DNA of 64,000 nucleotides from Hofstenia miamia (Eukaryota > Xenacoelomorpha > Acoela). Both the position numbers and the translations under genes were made by a program. Shown piece by piece: positions 13,241 through 26,399 of this stretch. Position 1 is the first letter of the stretch, and each line of letters begins with the position of its first letter. The stretch covers positions 1,225,122 to 1,289,121 of the forward strand of contig SCFE01000112.1 of the NCBI GenBank assembly GCA_004352715.1, read 5' to 3'. The notes beneath the pieces are model-generated. The model was not told where the DNA came from and searched no databases. It worked only from the letters and a program-made list of their open reading frames with translations.

Positions 13241-13394
13241 TGCTGGGTGTCGAATTTCTCCAAGATCCTAAAGACCAGACAGTGGAATTGGGTAAAAATG
13301 TTGAAATGTTTTGCAATCCACCTTATGGATTGACCTATCCGACAGTTTCTTGGCGGCGAAATGGAGTTACTATTATAAAAAATCGAGATAGAAG
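13241..13394 (+). CDS. robo: Robo exon: Ig2, first half
   Basis: Encodes LGVEFLQDPKDQTVELGKNV with the first Ig2 cysteine in EMFCNPPYG, then the tryptophan strand PTVSWRRNGVTI. The pattern fits the start of Robo Ig2 (a short linker after Ig1, then D-F/EF-x-x-x-P-x-D) and its Cys-x-PP-x-G segment. Acceptor TTGTTTTTAG ends at 13240. The exon enters in phase 1 and leaves in phase 2 before GTAGTT. Confidence 0.9.
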
Positions 13395-14160
13395 GTAGTT
13401 TTTGTTTCATTGTTTAAATAGCCGAACACTTAAAAGTTTTATTAAAGAAATGTAACTTTTCGAAAATTAGTTTTCTGTAAAGTTATTTTAAACAATTCTA
13501 GATTCAACCAAGCATAGAATTTTCAGCATATCCATGTTCGAAATTTTTGATATTTTCTAGTTTCTAATCACTTGTTTAATAAAAGTTCTAACTTAGTCCA
13601 AATTAACCTTTGCAAAGCTTGAAGTGGTGAAATTTTTCTAGCTCCAACTCTCATTACTTTTATACAAAGGAACTGCCTAGGCCGCACACCAACTGCATAT
13701 AGGACCACATTTTAAATAGCTATTACCGATCATGGTCAATCAAAATATTTTTTGCTATGCAACACCATTGTTCTGATATTCTACCCTCACATATGAAAGC
13801 TTTTATTATGTAATATGTAGTATTAGCAGGGTTTACCAAAGTGTTGCTCGTGCTCGAACCATAAAACTCTTTGGAAATTTCATCCATTTCGGAGGTCATC
13901 TTCCAGTTTAGTATTTATCAGATGTTTGCTACATTTAAAAATCTGGGAATATGACTAGCTTAAGAGAATTTGATTCAGCCTAGGTTCAATAGGGGAAAGT
14001 GCACTAGGGGTGGTAAGCTATGATTAGTAATATTGCTTCACTTGGATGCTCAATAGCTAGACACTAGTTCAAGTAGATAATTGCACCATAAACACTGCAT
14101 TTTTATTAAGTTAATTTTTAGTTTTTTTATACTTCGAAATTTAAATAAGTCTTTTTTTAG
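13395..14160 (+). other. Robo intron inside Ig2
   Basis: 766-nt intron. No repeat, gene or regulatory element recognised. Confidence 0.8.
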
Positions 14161-14291
14161 GTTCAATCTAGATCATTCTGGCAAATTAATTATAATACAT
14201 GCAAAGAAAGGCGACAGTGGAACATACGACTGTGTTGCAACCAATGAAGCAGGTCAAAGATATTCCAGAAAAGCCATTGTCGACGTCTTGT
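14161..14291 (+). CDS. robo: Robo exon: Ig2, second half
   Basis: Encodes FNLDHSGKLIIIHAKKGDSG, then TYDCVATNEAG with the second Ig2 cysteine in the D-S-G-T-Y-x-C motif, then YSRKAIVDVL. Acceptor CTTTTTTTAG ends at 14160. Donor GTACGT follows 14291. Phase 2 in, phase 1 out. Confidence 0.9.
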
Positions 14292-14506
14292 GTACGTTAA
14301 ATTTCTTTTATTACGTAATTATATAATAAGTTTTTTGCAAAAATTTGGAACTTATATATATAGAAAATCATAGATCCTCCTTTCCTAATACACAGTTTCA
14401 AAATTAGTGCTTGCTTGGTTACATACATCTATGCATCTATATTCATATTCAATTCCTATGTGTCAAAATCCAATTGTTCTATAGTTATGTGTTAATATCA
14501 AATGCA

Positions 14507-14511
<5 letters not shown>

Positions 14512-14547
<36 letters not shown>
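14512..14547. repeat. (TA)n microsatellite
   Basis: Perfect alternating TA tract of about 36 bp. Confidence 0.95.
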
Positions 14548-14549
<2 letters not shown>

Positions 14550-15870
14550 TTTCAGCAATAGGATGGATGCGTTTTATTCATTGAAAAAGCGATATTGTAG
14601 TAGAACTCTAAATAATCAGTAAAGTTTTCTTCCATATAAAATTTGGAAATTTCACACTATACAAATTATTCTAAGCCTATTTTTTTCATTTTTCAACTAA
14701 TCAATTTCAGAATTTTCAGTAGAGCTTTATAATAAATGTTAATTCTTATAATTATTTATTTTTGATATTTACATTTGTTGTTTGGGCTAATTTTATTCTA
14801 GCTGGCTTTGCATCGGAGAGGGCTTGCGTTTTCTTTGTAATAAATTTTGACAGTTATAATCCCATTGGAATGTCTTACCGCGTCTGTTTGTCTATGGTCA
14901 CCTCCCTTTTGTAATCGTTTCATTTATTTTTCAAAACAAATTATGACTCATTTTTATTGGAGCAGTTGTGACAAATAAAATTTACTTTTCTAACTGGATT
15001 TTGGCCTATTTCTCGTTCACTGATAGACAGGTGACAATTGATACTTTTTATGCCGTGCAGTCTAGCCTAAAATACCTTCAATTTGCACGAAAATTTGTGT
15101 ACATAAGCAGGGTTAGCGTGTCTTAAACAACAACTGTTTAAAACAACTGTTTTTTGCAATGTTTTTTAAATGATTTTTTTCAGATTTATATAAAACTTTA
15201 TGGAAAGTTTGGAATTTATTTTTTCGTTTCATCCATTCGTACTTTCATTTCATTTCATAACAGATTTTCTACTGAAAATGTACGAAATTTGCGCTTTGTT
15301 TACGTGTATGTAACAAAAAATGAATGTTCATAAGATTATCATAATTCAATATTTTCCACTATATGTAGCAACTTTTTATTTATTTCTTTCTTACACTGTT
15401 AATATTAAACGCATTTTGACCTGTGAGTCCAGAGACTGATAAATAGTTTGTTGTTAATTGTTTATATCCAAATCACTGTATTTGCTAAGCATCTATTTCA
15501 ATTTATCGTATGCAATTTCAACATAAGTGTTTCCACATCCTTAAAGCCCGCCAATTTCAGCAAAATTTTATCACCATAGTGCCTAGCTTTTGTGAACTAT
15601 TAAGGTAGGCTAACAAAAACTCGATATAAACCTAAAGTACTACATTATTTAGTCTTTTTCCATCTATTTTGAAATTCAAGTCCATCAACAGGCTCTATAT
15701 TTTCCTTTTTTATTTCATTTCGCTTTGATTTCTGTCAACAAAAACACACTAAAAATTTTCTTGTTAGGACGAAAAACATTCTCTTAGTGATATTGAAAGC
15801 AATACAAGTGGTATTGTTGCCTTGAATTTGCTTATTGTGTATGAACAAACTATGACAACGTTTTCGGCAG

Positions 15871-16313
15871 TTACATTTTCCGGAGAATTCCGGAAAAATC
15901 GGGTAATGCCGAGAAAAATTTCTTCAAGACAAAACAATAGCATTCAATTAAAAAAATTTTTATTAAAGAAAATTTGTTTATAAAAGTGTTTGCTTTCGAC
16001 TGATGCTCATTGGCTGTTTCACTTGGAACAGTACCACCAGGAATTGCTAGTTTTTTCAAAGTTGGGTAGTTGGGTAATTACTTTTATTTTTCCAAAAAAC
16101 TGGTATTTGTACCTTTATTGAAGAGGCATTGTTTGGCAATTGCAATTTGCGTAACAGTCGATAGTTTTCTAAGTTTACCTTATATTCGTTGATGGTTAAT
16201 GAATGTATAGTTACTCTAGGTAGCTGCATTATTTTATTTCTCATTTTGATTTGTGATTTTAAGTCAGAAATTGTAAAAAAATGAAATCTATTTGAAACCG
16301 CATTTCTTTTCAA
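15871..16313 (-). pseudogene. hAT transposase C-terminal relic
   Basis: On the minus strand, two overlapping frames together read PVFWKNKSNYPTT and then LKKLAIPGGTVPSETANEHQ. This matches the hAT-family C-terminal dimerisation signature (F/WWK...YP.L..LA...L.IP.TSVPSER). The frame changes in a short tandem repetition (AATTACCC then AACTACCC on the minus strand, near 16056-16075), suggesting that a small duplication broke the gene. Only the C-terminal end is recognisable. No terminal inverted repeats were assigned. Confidence 0.6.
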
Positions 16314-17256
16314 GGCTCAATTATCAAAATCCTGGACGCCCAGTAGAATGTTGGATCCTTGAAGAAAACTGAAAAATCGCTCGATATTGCATATTGTGCT
16401 ATATTCACTTTCGATTTCTTTTGATCTGGCGTTTTTCCGATTGTTTGGATAAAAAATTAATCGATTGAGTAAGTTTAGAACTGTGAAATCTGCAATCGTT
16501 AATTTGAAAGGACGTTGAGCCGAATGGTGCTTAACGAAGCTGAATGTTTCAACACGTTTGTACAGTGGAAGTCATCTTGTGTGGTTGTCTACCTTCATGC
16601 AAGTTATCATTAATTATCATTTTCCACCATAATTACGCCATGGGAAATAATTCTTCTCCATGGTAAATGTGCGTTGAATTTCTTGTAGGCGTTATGGTAG
16701 ATTTATATTGAACATTTGATTTCTTCCATGTTTAAAAATATATTTTATAAAAATTCCTTCCTCATTCGGTAGATTTTGATGAGTTATGCTATTGGTTTGC
16801 TAGTCCCTAATTGTGATAATGTACGCATCATAGTTCTCAAACTTGATTTCGGCCTGGGGTTTAGATGAGGTTCAGGTCCGATTTTTGTTTAGTTTCGAGC
16901 CAGGTTCACTTCAAATCTGTTGTTTTTTTTGGTACAGTACTTTCTCATTTCGCCTTAACAATGCAACATTGAATACTTAAGTTTATTTTAGCAAATAGTT
17001 ATTATATAGCATATAATTAATAAGAATCTAATTTCAGCTTATCAGTGAAATGATAATGTTAATAGTACATGATAAACAGCCATAAAGTTTTCCTGAATGT
17101 ATTTTGAGTGAGTACACAATACACAACAGAATTCTCAGAGTGGGTCCGATTTCGTATTTGAGATCGGGTCTGTTTGTTTCTGGTCGGGAGGGTAAAATAC
17201 ATTAGGGCTATGGATGTTTTGGGTCGGCTTTCGGATCCAAACTCAACGCGGTGAGA

Positions 17257-17262
17257 ATATAT

Positions 17263-17306
<44 letters not shown>
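17257..17306. repeat. (TA)n microsatellite, interrupted
   Basis: TA tract of about 50 bp with two AAATA interruptions. Confidence 0.92.
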
Positions 17307-17308
<2 letters not shown>

Positions 17309-19076
17309 ACTTAAAAAGTTTCTATACTTAACACGTTTCATTTGTAGAAGTGAAGGAATCTAAATATAATTTATTATCCGGTTTAATATGATTCTTTCTC
17401 TGCTGTAGTTATTTTATAATAGTAAAATCGATTGCCATAATGGTAGATTGTGAAAATTATGTGCATATGATTTTTATAGGTCTCAGTAATTGAAAATGTC
17501 GAGAATTTTGCTTATCTCATAAGTATTTAGTCTAAATTGAAAACTCGGGCAAAACCATGTTAAAATTAAATTTTCATATTATCCCAAATCATTCAATTGA
17601 AAACCCTTTGACCTTTGCATGAGTAAATTGAGAGAATATTTTTAGCACTTTGGCATCCGTTGTGGCCCCTTGTGCATTTACTTTTAACTTTATCATATGC
17701 AATCCAATTGTTGGTGATTAAATCCTCATCATTGCTAGTGACGAAAATTTATTTGTCTAAAACATTGGGTTTTATGATCAAAGAAGTTTAACCACCTACT
17801 CAATGCAAACCTTCAAATGATGCGGTAATATTGACTATATTTAACAAAATGAATTTCAGAAAACTTGTTCTGCATTTTCCAAATTATAATTATTGGAAGC
17901 TGAGAATTCACATCCATTGTAATTAGGAGTCCGTATATTTGATGGTACATTTCAGATTTCAAAACATAGGATCAGGCAACGGGGGCACATGTCGCCCCGA
18001 AACTGAGATATAGGCAAAAATATGAATAACATTTTTTCTTTTATGTATTACAAAACAAGGCTATGCTTATTTTCAGTGTGCTAAATTTAGCAGAGAAAAT
18101 AAACAATGTATATCCAATGGCTAGAATTAATGTCAAATGTTTTTTGCAATAAATTATTTGTTTGTATTGTATATTATAGCTACTAAAATCCATTGTTTGT
18201 CATTCAATTAAGCATTGTTTTCAATTACGTAATCTGACAAACTATTGAAACAATAATGTTATGCCTAATCATAAATGAGCAGAGAACTTCGTTCTTCTAG
18301 ATTATAATTTTTAAGTGAATGTTTTCTGCAAAGATTGATAAATAATGAAAGATGTGTTTGTTTTCTTTAGAGATTAATTGAGATGTTTTAATACGTCACC
18401 TAAACTTCAAAATTGAACAAAGTACTTTGCGGTGCAGATTCTTTTGCAGGCTAAAGACTCTTAAAATGAAAAAATCAAACTATAAGTTTTCTATTTGCGC
18501 CTCTACCGAAATAAAATTACGGCTGCGAACAGATTGCACATTGGTAAGTCTCTGCCGCCTAGCTCTTCCACATGATCCTATATTATTTAGTACTTGAAAG
18601 TTAGTTTTCGAATTATGGGCAATATTCTCATGGTAAGAAAAAATATCTCTTTGACTCAACTCGTACTAAACACCAGCTTCAAGTGTTACATTAACGATAA
18701 TCTGATTATCGCCTCTCAAAGTCACAGTTAATTTTCTCCCACTGGATGCTAACCACTTCCACCATTCAATGGTGCTATAATCTCAGTATGACATGAACAA
18801 AGTTTTTCCACTAATTCTCCTTTATTATGGACAAGTGTCCGGGGACATAAATTCTGTATTTACTGTCACTTTGCAAATTTCACGCTTTCTGCATTTTATT
18901 GACACCTAAATCAACGTAACTCTTTGATTTTGTTAATTTGAACTGTAGAATCAGTGATTTCTAGTAAATTATGTCCATTCATGATTTAAATCTACTAAAA
19001 ATAACTAATTAAGTAAGTAAAGTTAATTCAGAAATGCCACTTTAATAATCCTATTTAACAAGGGTCCTTCTGCGCA

Positions 19077-19114
<38 letters not shown>

Positions 19115-19154
19115 CAAACATACACACATAAATATATACATGCATATATATTTT

Positions 19155-19333
19155 TTAATTTTATAATTTTTAATATTAATAACAATTGGTCAAAATTTTG
19201 AAATCAAATGGACTCAAAAGCTTTCAATCATAAGGATTTTAAGTTCTATATCTGTAATAGGCAGGAGGCTATGTGGATTTAAGAATGTGGAGAATAAAAT
19301 ACCAATTGGTATTAATATTAAAAATTATAAAAT
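19155..19333. mobile_element. Palindromic MITE, copy 1
   Basis: About 179 bp with terminal inverted repeats of about 33 bp: left TTTTATAATTTTTAATATTA..., right the reverse complement, reaching ACCAATTGGT. It is flanked on both sides by TA-rich microsatellite. The interior (GGATTTTAAGTTCTATATCT...) is nearly identical, in opposite orientation, to 40650-40822. No coding capacity. Confidence 0.85.
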
Positions 19334-19354
19334 GAAAAAAATTATTTTCAAAAA

Positions 19355-19396
<42 letters not shown>

Positions 19397-19402
19397 TATA
19401 TA
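19355..19402. repeat. (TA)n microsatellite
   Basis: TA tract of about 46 bp directly downstream of the MITE. Confidence 0.93.
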
Positions 19403-19458
19403 ACTAAGAGCCGGAGTATTACACATATTATTGTGTAGATTTATTGCTATATGTTTAG

Positions 19459-19591
19459 TTGCTCCAGAATTTATAAGTATGCCTTCAAATCAAGAAGTAA
19501 ATCTGCATGATAACAAAACTTTCGATTGCATTGTAGATGGTAATCCTAAACCTGTTGTATCTTGGACGCGTAAAGAAGCTTCGACAACAGA
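19459..19591 (+). CDS. robo: Robo exon: Ig3, first half
   Basis: Encodes APEFISMPSNQEVNLHDNKT with the first Ig3 cysteine in FDCIVDGNPKPVVSWTRKEA. The P-x-F-x-x-x-P-S-N-Q-x-V start and the G-x-P-x-P-x-V-x-W strand closely follow Robo Ig3. Acceptor TATGTTTAG ends at 19458. Donor GTAAGT follows 19591. Phase 1 in, phase 2 out. Confidence 0.92.
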
Positions 19592-22343
19592 GTAAGTTTT
19601 CCGGTGCTGTTCATTTGTAATGTAGACTATAACTTATATTGAAATACAAAAAATTCTAAATGAATATATTGCAAAAGAAATTTGCTAGCAATATAACATT
19701 GCAATATTTTGTAATACTTTGGATTTATTAAAAATACCTATTTAGTAAGAGAACTCACTAAGACTGTTTGATCAAATTTTTGAAAACGTTGTTAATCATG
19801 CTTAGGTGGCATGAGCTACTTAAAATCATTGTACTGTATATGTGGTAAATATGGAAACCTAAATTCTATGATATGATTCACTTGTATATATCAATGACAT
19901 TGTACATTGGGAAAATGTGATTTCAATATAATTGAAATCGCTATAACAATGTTTTTCTTTTATGGTGTTTTTAGGAGTGCAAAATAAAGTTTTTCTTTAT
20001 TTATTCAGAATTTTTTTTACTTATTCCAAATTGAATTTAGTTTGAAATAATTGCATAATTTCTGTGTAAGCAAAATAAGTATAATTGGTCTTTGTTCTCT
20101 ACTTATTTTTATGTTTAGCTTATTATGTAGATGAAGACTATTATTAATGTCCTTAGTTGCGTATTTATTAACTTATAAGTTGAAAAACATGAAAATAACA
20201 AGATAAACAGTCGCTTAATAATAATAGTAATATTGCCAATAAATGTGATGAAATATATTTATTGCGATATGTTGTATTAGCAATATGCTATAGAAAGTCC
20301 CTGGTTGAATGTGTGTAAATAATACGCCTCCTTCTTTGTACTACGTATAAGAAAATAGGGTGGGCAAAGGAGAAATCTATTCATGGTTTTAATATTATAG
20401 ACAAAGATGGACTTCAGCAATGAATTGCTTGGAGTGTTAGAGTACCTTAACAATGCCACGACAGTGACTGTTCGGTTGAACCATCATGGAGGAGGAAGCA
20501 CCTCCTAGTGAACAGCCTTTGTCGTATATTCGGTTTATTTTAAGCAGTTTTTTTAATATTATGTGTAAAACAACAAAATTGTTTATAAAGCCGCAGGGAA
20601 ACAGCCACCAACTGGTAGGTATTGTAATCGTAAATAACGTTTGGCACGATGCTTTTTTCTCTGTATTGTCTCTTTTCTCAATTGTTTAAATCTCCCAATA
20701 GCGCTCTCCTCATTTGCATTTTATTGTGATTACTCAATTTTTACTCCAATTTTCTTTCTCGTGATGAATGTCTGCGAAGAATTTAGCAGGACGCATCTTT
20801 ATGACATGAATTCAATTAGCGATTGTAGAATTGAATTTTTATAAAAAATTAATGTCTGAACTTCAATTAGAACGACTAGTTGTGAATTATGAACGCTTGC
20901 CACTTACCATCAAAAACTGTATTTTTACCAAAATGTTTTGGTTCATAAAGTTTTAAATTACAATACTGCCGTGCAAGCAAGGCTTATCCAGGAGAATTTT
21001 ATTGGTGGATTCAGGTCCCAAACCGCCTTTGCACAAGTATGACTGATACTCTAACGTTTTGTAGAACAGAATATTAGAAATTAAATTATTTTTTGTTTTA
21101 ATTTGATTTTTGCCATAACTCGATATTCAATCCCTACACCTATTGAATATTAGGCTTAGAGATATGGACACCTTGTGATTTCCCCCATTGGTGCTGGACC
21201 CCTCTAAATGCGTTTTCGGTATCAAGTGCCAAGTCAAAAATCTAAATTTTGCAAATCACTCAAAATTCACCGTTTTACAATCTATGGGAAATTACGTCTT
21301 TGCCTTGCAATGTCAGAAGCAAATGTTTTCCGTAGAGCAAGTGGGATTGACAAATTCATGTTGGTGATTTAGGAATTCTTAATAATATACCAATTAGGGC
21401 TGAGATTTTGAGTCTCATTAATCGCCTTGGTTAATGGATAATTTTAACATTATTTAAACTTGAGCTTTTTTTTAGATATACAGACAAAACGAAGCATATA
21501 TTTTCTTATCTTGACAAAAACAAAGCTTAGAGGCATGTTGACAAACAAACATTTTCGCATTCAAATTCAGCATCAATACATGCTGCTGCTCTTTTCATAA
21601 ACCGATTAACCGATTAATTTTGAGATTATCAATGCGTTAAATTTATCACATTCTTCAAGTGGTGACACATTTTTGTCAACCCTCTGCAAAGACAAAAGCC
21701 CAAGTGTAATTTTACCTAGGGAAAACTCAAATGCATATTTAGGCTTTTGCCTTTCAGGGCAAAGATCCTGTTGAATAAACATGGGAAGATACGTGCTTCG
21801 AACAAAAACTATTCCAATAATATTAAACACTGATGTTCATTAAATGGTGACCCTGACCAAATTGCCATTTTACCTGCGAAATATTTTGTATGTCGCTATA
21901 GCATGCATTAATTTTTTATTCACCGTTTAAATCAAGGAGAATTATTTGGAAAGGAACTGGTTCAAGTGATATCATTAATAACTTTAACAAAATTTTTAAA
22001 TCTTATTTTTATAAGAAAATAGCAGTAAATGTTATTTGTGAAATTTGGGATGGACGAAACATGTAGAGTTTAATAGAATTAGTTGAGCAACTAGAAAGCT
22101 AGCCTTTAGTAATTTTAAATATATTCTTAAAATGATTGATTTCTTTCAACTTCTTAAAAATGTTTCAAAAGTTTTGTGAAAAATTTTTCGCAGTGAAATG
22201 GGTGGGGTGCAGTCAAGTTGCTATTTCTGGGTGGAGGCATATTCAGGATGCGAGAAACGTAACGGCTGAATGGAACTTTGTTCCAATCAAATGTAATAAT
22301 GCATGTGTAATTGGTAAGTTCACAATTGTGGAATGTAATAAAA

Positions 22344-22345
<2 letters not shown>

Positions 22346-22398
<53 letters not shown>
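22346..22398. repeat. (TA)n microsatellite
   Basis: Perfect alternating TA tract of about 53 bp. Confidence 0.95.
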
Positions 22399-22405
<7 letters not shown>

Positions 22406-25149
22406 ATAGATGTTTGTATTAGATTCCAAAATTGTGTTAATAAACATGGCCTAGTGCCCTGGAATAAGTTAAGTAGTCCATCATTGTTTCACCTATGTCA
22501 AACTTAAAAAAATATAACTTGAAATATTTTTTATTAGTGTTTTAGTTTTGTAGGCAACTGTACTGTGCATGGCTGACCTATTCACAAAATCCTTCAAAAA
22601 CGTTTTATATGAGAAATTCCCAAGCAGACATTTCTTGCATTCAGAAATTAATGGCATGATGAAATATGCTTCTTTAGTTTTAAATAAATGGTTATAAATT
22701 TCATTAAACTGTCAGATTTTTACACTTCAATGAAACACGTAAATGCTCAGAAGTGTTAGTACGGAGAATATGTTTTTCTTAAATTCCTTAAAGGAAAAAA
22801 GCTGTTTTAAAAGGAATTTTAATAACGGCAAATAGATGTTTACACTAAAGCCAAATTTTTTATTAATATACATGGACATCCATAGACAATATTTAGTGTT
22901 CAGTATTCAAATTCAATCACTATATACAATGCTTATTTAAAGAGTTACATAGAGTAATAATTTCGAAATAGCGCAATATTTCAATCATTCTTTGTAACAC
23001 TGAACATTTTTTAGTGTGCAAATTTAGAAAAAATGAATTTTTCAACTTCAATACAGTGATGATCCTAATTTTCATTAGAATTTATGTATACTGTGGAAAT
23101 TAATGATTTTTTTTGGCTTTAGTTTTATGTCTTCTTTCTCCTGTTGTTTTGCCTCTAATAGCTTGAATGGTCGAAAATAAATTCTAGTTCTAGATAAGGT
23201 AGTTATATCGGATGTTGAAAAACTAAACGACCACAGAATTTCAAAAGCATATTCCCATTGTGAAATATTTTGTGTAGTTCTAAAAATTATTTTTAAAGTC
23301 TGATATGTGATATAATTATAAGGAACCTGGGAACTGCATTTTCTAAAAGAGAAACTTTTTCATGTCTTGACTCATGCGTTCAATCACTGGCATGGCATGT
23401 GCTAATTCATGCCATTGGCATTATACCCTCGACCTTGTAATTGACGATACCCGCCTTAATTGTACAATTCCGTTATGACGGTTAATTAATTCCCCCTGTC
23501 TTGATTAGCAGGAAAAATGAAAAGTATAGCGTACGAAATGTATCGCTGAATGATAGCAGTGCCCGGGGGATTCTTCAACTGTTGTATATGTAGCCTTCAA
23601 TTCCGTCGTCATTCAACCATTCTTAACTCCCGATGACACATCCTTCTTGCTCAATTTACTGCCTTAATGATTGTGCTACTCATCGATTATTAAGCCTCTA
23701 GACTGATTATTTACTTTGAATTTTTTACTGTTTTGCAAAGCGTACAAATTTAATAGGCGACAGTATCATGGAGAACACATTTTTCATTTTAAGGCTCGGA
23801 AATTGAACTACGGCAATTTTAACTGCTGAGGATGATCAACTTAATTTTTTCTTCTATATAATACGTATCTATAAATATTATAGATAATACATATTTCCAT
23901 AGTTTTATTTAAAAGTGACCCATTTTGACAGAGTAATCGCAAAAAATATTTGTGAAAAAAGAATTAAACTTTATGCAGCACATCTTTTAATGTGAATATT
24001 TGAATGACGTTGCCACTTATCTGTTATTAGTTAGGATTTGCTGACCTTCTTCAAATTAGCTGGAGGGTCGCTATCGGCCGCATGGTTTTGAGATTTACAT
24101 TAAAATTCAATTCACTCGTTTTTGTTTTTGAAAGCAAGTTTAAAAGGTCATCTTTAACTTTCTTTGTAGAATTAGAAATCCCACTGGGCCTATATCACTA
24201 GCAATTTTAATACGTTTTAAATTGAGTAAATTAAGTGCCTCATTGAATTAGTTAGTTTTGATTCCCTCTTGATAAGTGTCATCGCTTTTCATATGGCGAG
24301 ATTCATAAATAAATTTATAATATAACTCTATGTTTATTCGTGAACAGCTAAGTCATGTATTTGATTCCTTGAAATTTCTACACGTTTGTTCATAATTTAG
24401 AAAATACTTTATCACATGCGACATATCCACTTGTACCAGCTTCTCGCTAGTGGCTAATTTTTTTAACTCATTGTATTTTTTAAAGAATCCGCTTAACCTG
24501 TCACATGAATAATTTTTATTTTATGCTAAGCCCACAATGTGGGTGGGTAGTCGTTGAACCTAAGTCAAATTGTAAAGTTAATGGTGAAGCTATCTGTGTA
24601 CCAATTAACGTTTAAAATGCAAAATTCAAAAAATATTTAACAATAAATATTTCATCAAATTTTTACACAAAATCCAATTAGAAAAAAACCAGACGATGTT
24701 TTTTAAATCACTATATAGACAATCTGTCGTTTGATAAATCATTTAATGGAATAGACTGGAAAAGTGAATGAATCGCCAGTTGGCTTTTGTTAACACCACG
24801 TTTATGTGAGGTAAAAATCTGTCTTTTGGTGTCGTGGTTAAAATGAGTCATTTCCATTAAATTAATCAATTAATTGTATGCACGCGTATGACAAACGAAT
24901 ATTTGACAGCGATTCTCATTAAAGATTTACTAAAAATATGAAATTTTAATTTCCCCATGAAGCACAACTCCATTTGCTTTACACCTGTATCTAAATGTAT
25001 AAATAAACCATTGTATTAAATTAAGATATTATACTTTATATACAGAGGTGGTCATAAGTCGCTTTACCTATTTTTAATTATAAACACAAAATTCTAATGA
25101 AACAACTCTTTTGTAATCATCGTAAAATAGTAATTTTAAAACAAAAACA

Positions 25150-26175
25150 TGAAAACAATTACATCTTTTCTTCAAAGTGTTGTCCTTCAGAATCAATACA
25201 CAACATGATTCTTCTCTGAGTAGAGTCGACACAAGTCCTTATTATTGTTCAGGGCTGCAAATTCTGCAGTAATTCTCTCCTTCAACTCAGATATGGCTTG
25301 AACATTTTGTGAGGAAACGCGTTCCTTCAGGATACCCCACATGAAGTAATCAAAAGAATTCAGATCCGGTGATTGTGGAGGTCAATCAATGTTTCCTCTA
25401 CTGCCGATCCACATCTCAAAAGTCTTATCCAAGAAGTCACGTTATATTTCTACCAAAATTATGGAGAGCACCATCCTGCATCCAAATATCGTTATCTTTG
25501 GCAAGCTGAAGTACTGCGAAATCACGTACATGTAGCATGTCGAAATATCTCTGTGAATTGACCGTTCCATCAAACAAGTATGGACCCAGTACACCAGTTG
25601 AACGTACTCCACCCCACATACAAACGCCTGGAGAAAGGTTGTTGGTCTCCCATACCAGATGAGGGTTCTCCGTGGAGTAGTAGACTATTAACATGACCAT
25701 TCAACTTAAATGAAGCTTCGTCGGTCCAAATAATTTTGTCCATGATATCAGTGTCCTCATCGAGTTGTTACTGTAACTACTCGCAAAATTCTATGCGCCT
25801 GTCATAATCGTCATCATTCATTTGATGGAACAAATGAGGTCGCCAAATTTTATTCTACATAAACTTGTGTATGGGTATGCAAATGCAAACTTGCACGAAC
25901 TGCAGATGTTGATGGTGCATCCTGATAGAAAGTCCTAACATTTTCTTTATCTTCATCGGTATTCATATTCTTACGGCGACTACTTCTTTTCTTGTCAGTT
26001 ACAGAGCCAGTTTTGTGAAACTTTTTAGCCAAAGCATGCATTGATTGTCGTGATGGAGGAGTGTCATAAGGAAATGTTTGTGTAAATGCTGCGCTGTAGG
26101 TGTTGGGTTTCTATCGTGCTTCAGCCACTGCTCTACTGTAAAAATTCGTTGCTGAAGATTTAATTGTGGTGCCAT
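25150..26175 (-). pseudogene. Broken mariner-type transposase
   Basis: The minus-strand ATG at 26173-26175 starts MAPQLNLQQRIFTVEQWLKH. After a frameshift it continues PPSRQSMHALAKKFHKTGSV, the N-terminal helix-turn-helix style of DUF4817/mariner proteins. The first catalytic region is IIWTDEASFKLNG, near 25715-25745. After another frameshift comes ENPHLVWETNN...GVCMWGGVRSTGVLGPYLF and the second catalytic Asp in WMQDGA. A third frameshift leads to WPPQSPDLNSFDYFMWG with the third Asp. The spacing between the last two Asp residues is about 35-37 residues. At least three frameshifts make it non-functional. Confidence 0.85.
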
Positions 26176-26193
26176 GTCAATATTGCCAGCAAC

Positions 26194-26399
26194 CAGGGGT
26201 GTACTCGAGGGGGTGCTCAGTGGGGCTCAGCCCACCTTGTTAAATTAGATTGGGGGCGCAGCCCCCCTAGTTAAATTTATATTAGTATTCGAGTTTTGGA
26301 TTTTATTTGTTGAGAGTATAAATTATGGTCAAATATATCATAAAAATACAAAACTCAAGGCAAGAGCCCCCTTTTTAATTACTTAGGAGTACAGTTCTG
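26194..26399. mobile_element. hAT-like non-autonomous element nested in the mariner
   Basis: A 206-bp insert begins CAGGGGTGTACTC and ends GAGTACAGTTCTG (inverted termini with CAG...CTG ends and a shared TGTACTC core). It is flanked by an exact 8-bp direct repeat, CCAGCAAC, at 26186-26193 and 26400-26407. CAG-ended inverted repeats plus 8-bp target duplication are the hAT hallmarks. The interior contains a GC-rich hairpin (GGGGGCGCAGCCCCCC) and no coding capacity. It lies 18 bp upstream of the transposase ATG, so it entered the mariner after that element was in place. Confidence 0.85.

Larger units (their letters stand above)
14292..19458 (+). other. Robo intron between Ig2 and Ig3 (5.2 kb)
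   Basis: Contains a hAT transposase relic (15871-16313, minus strand), a palindromic MITE (19155-19333) and several TA tracts. Confidence 0.75.
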
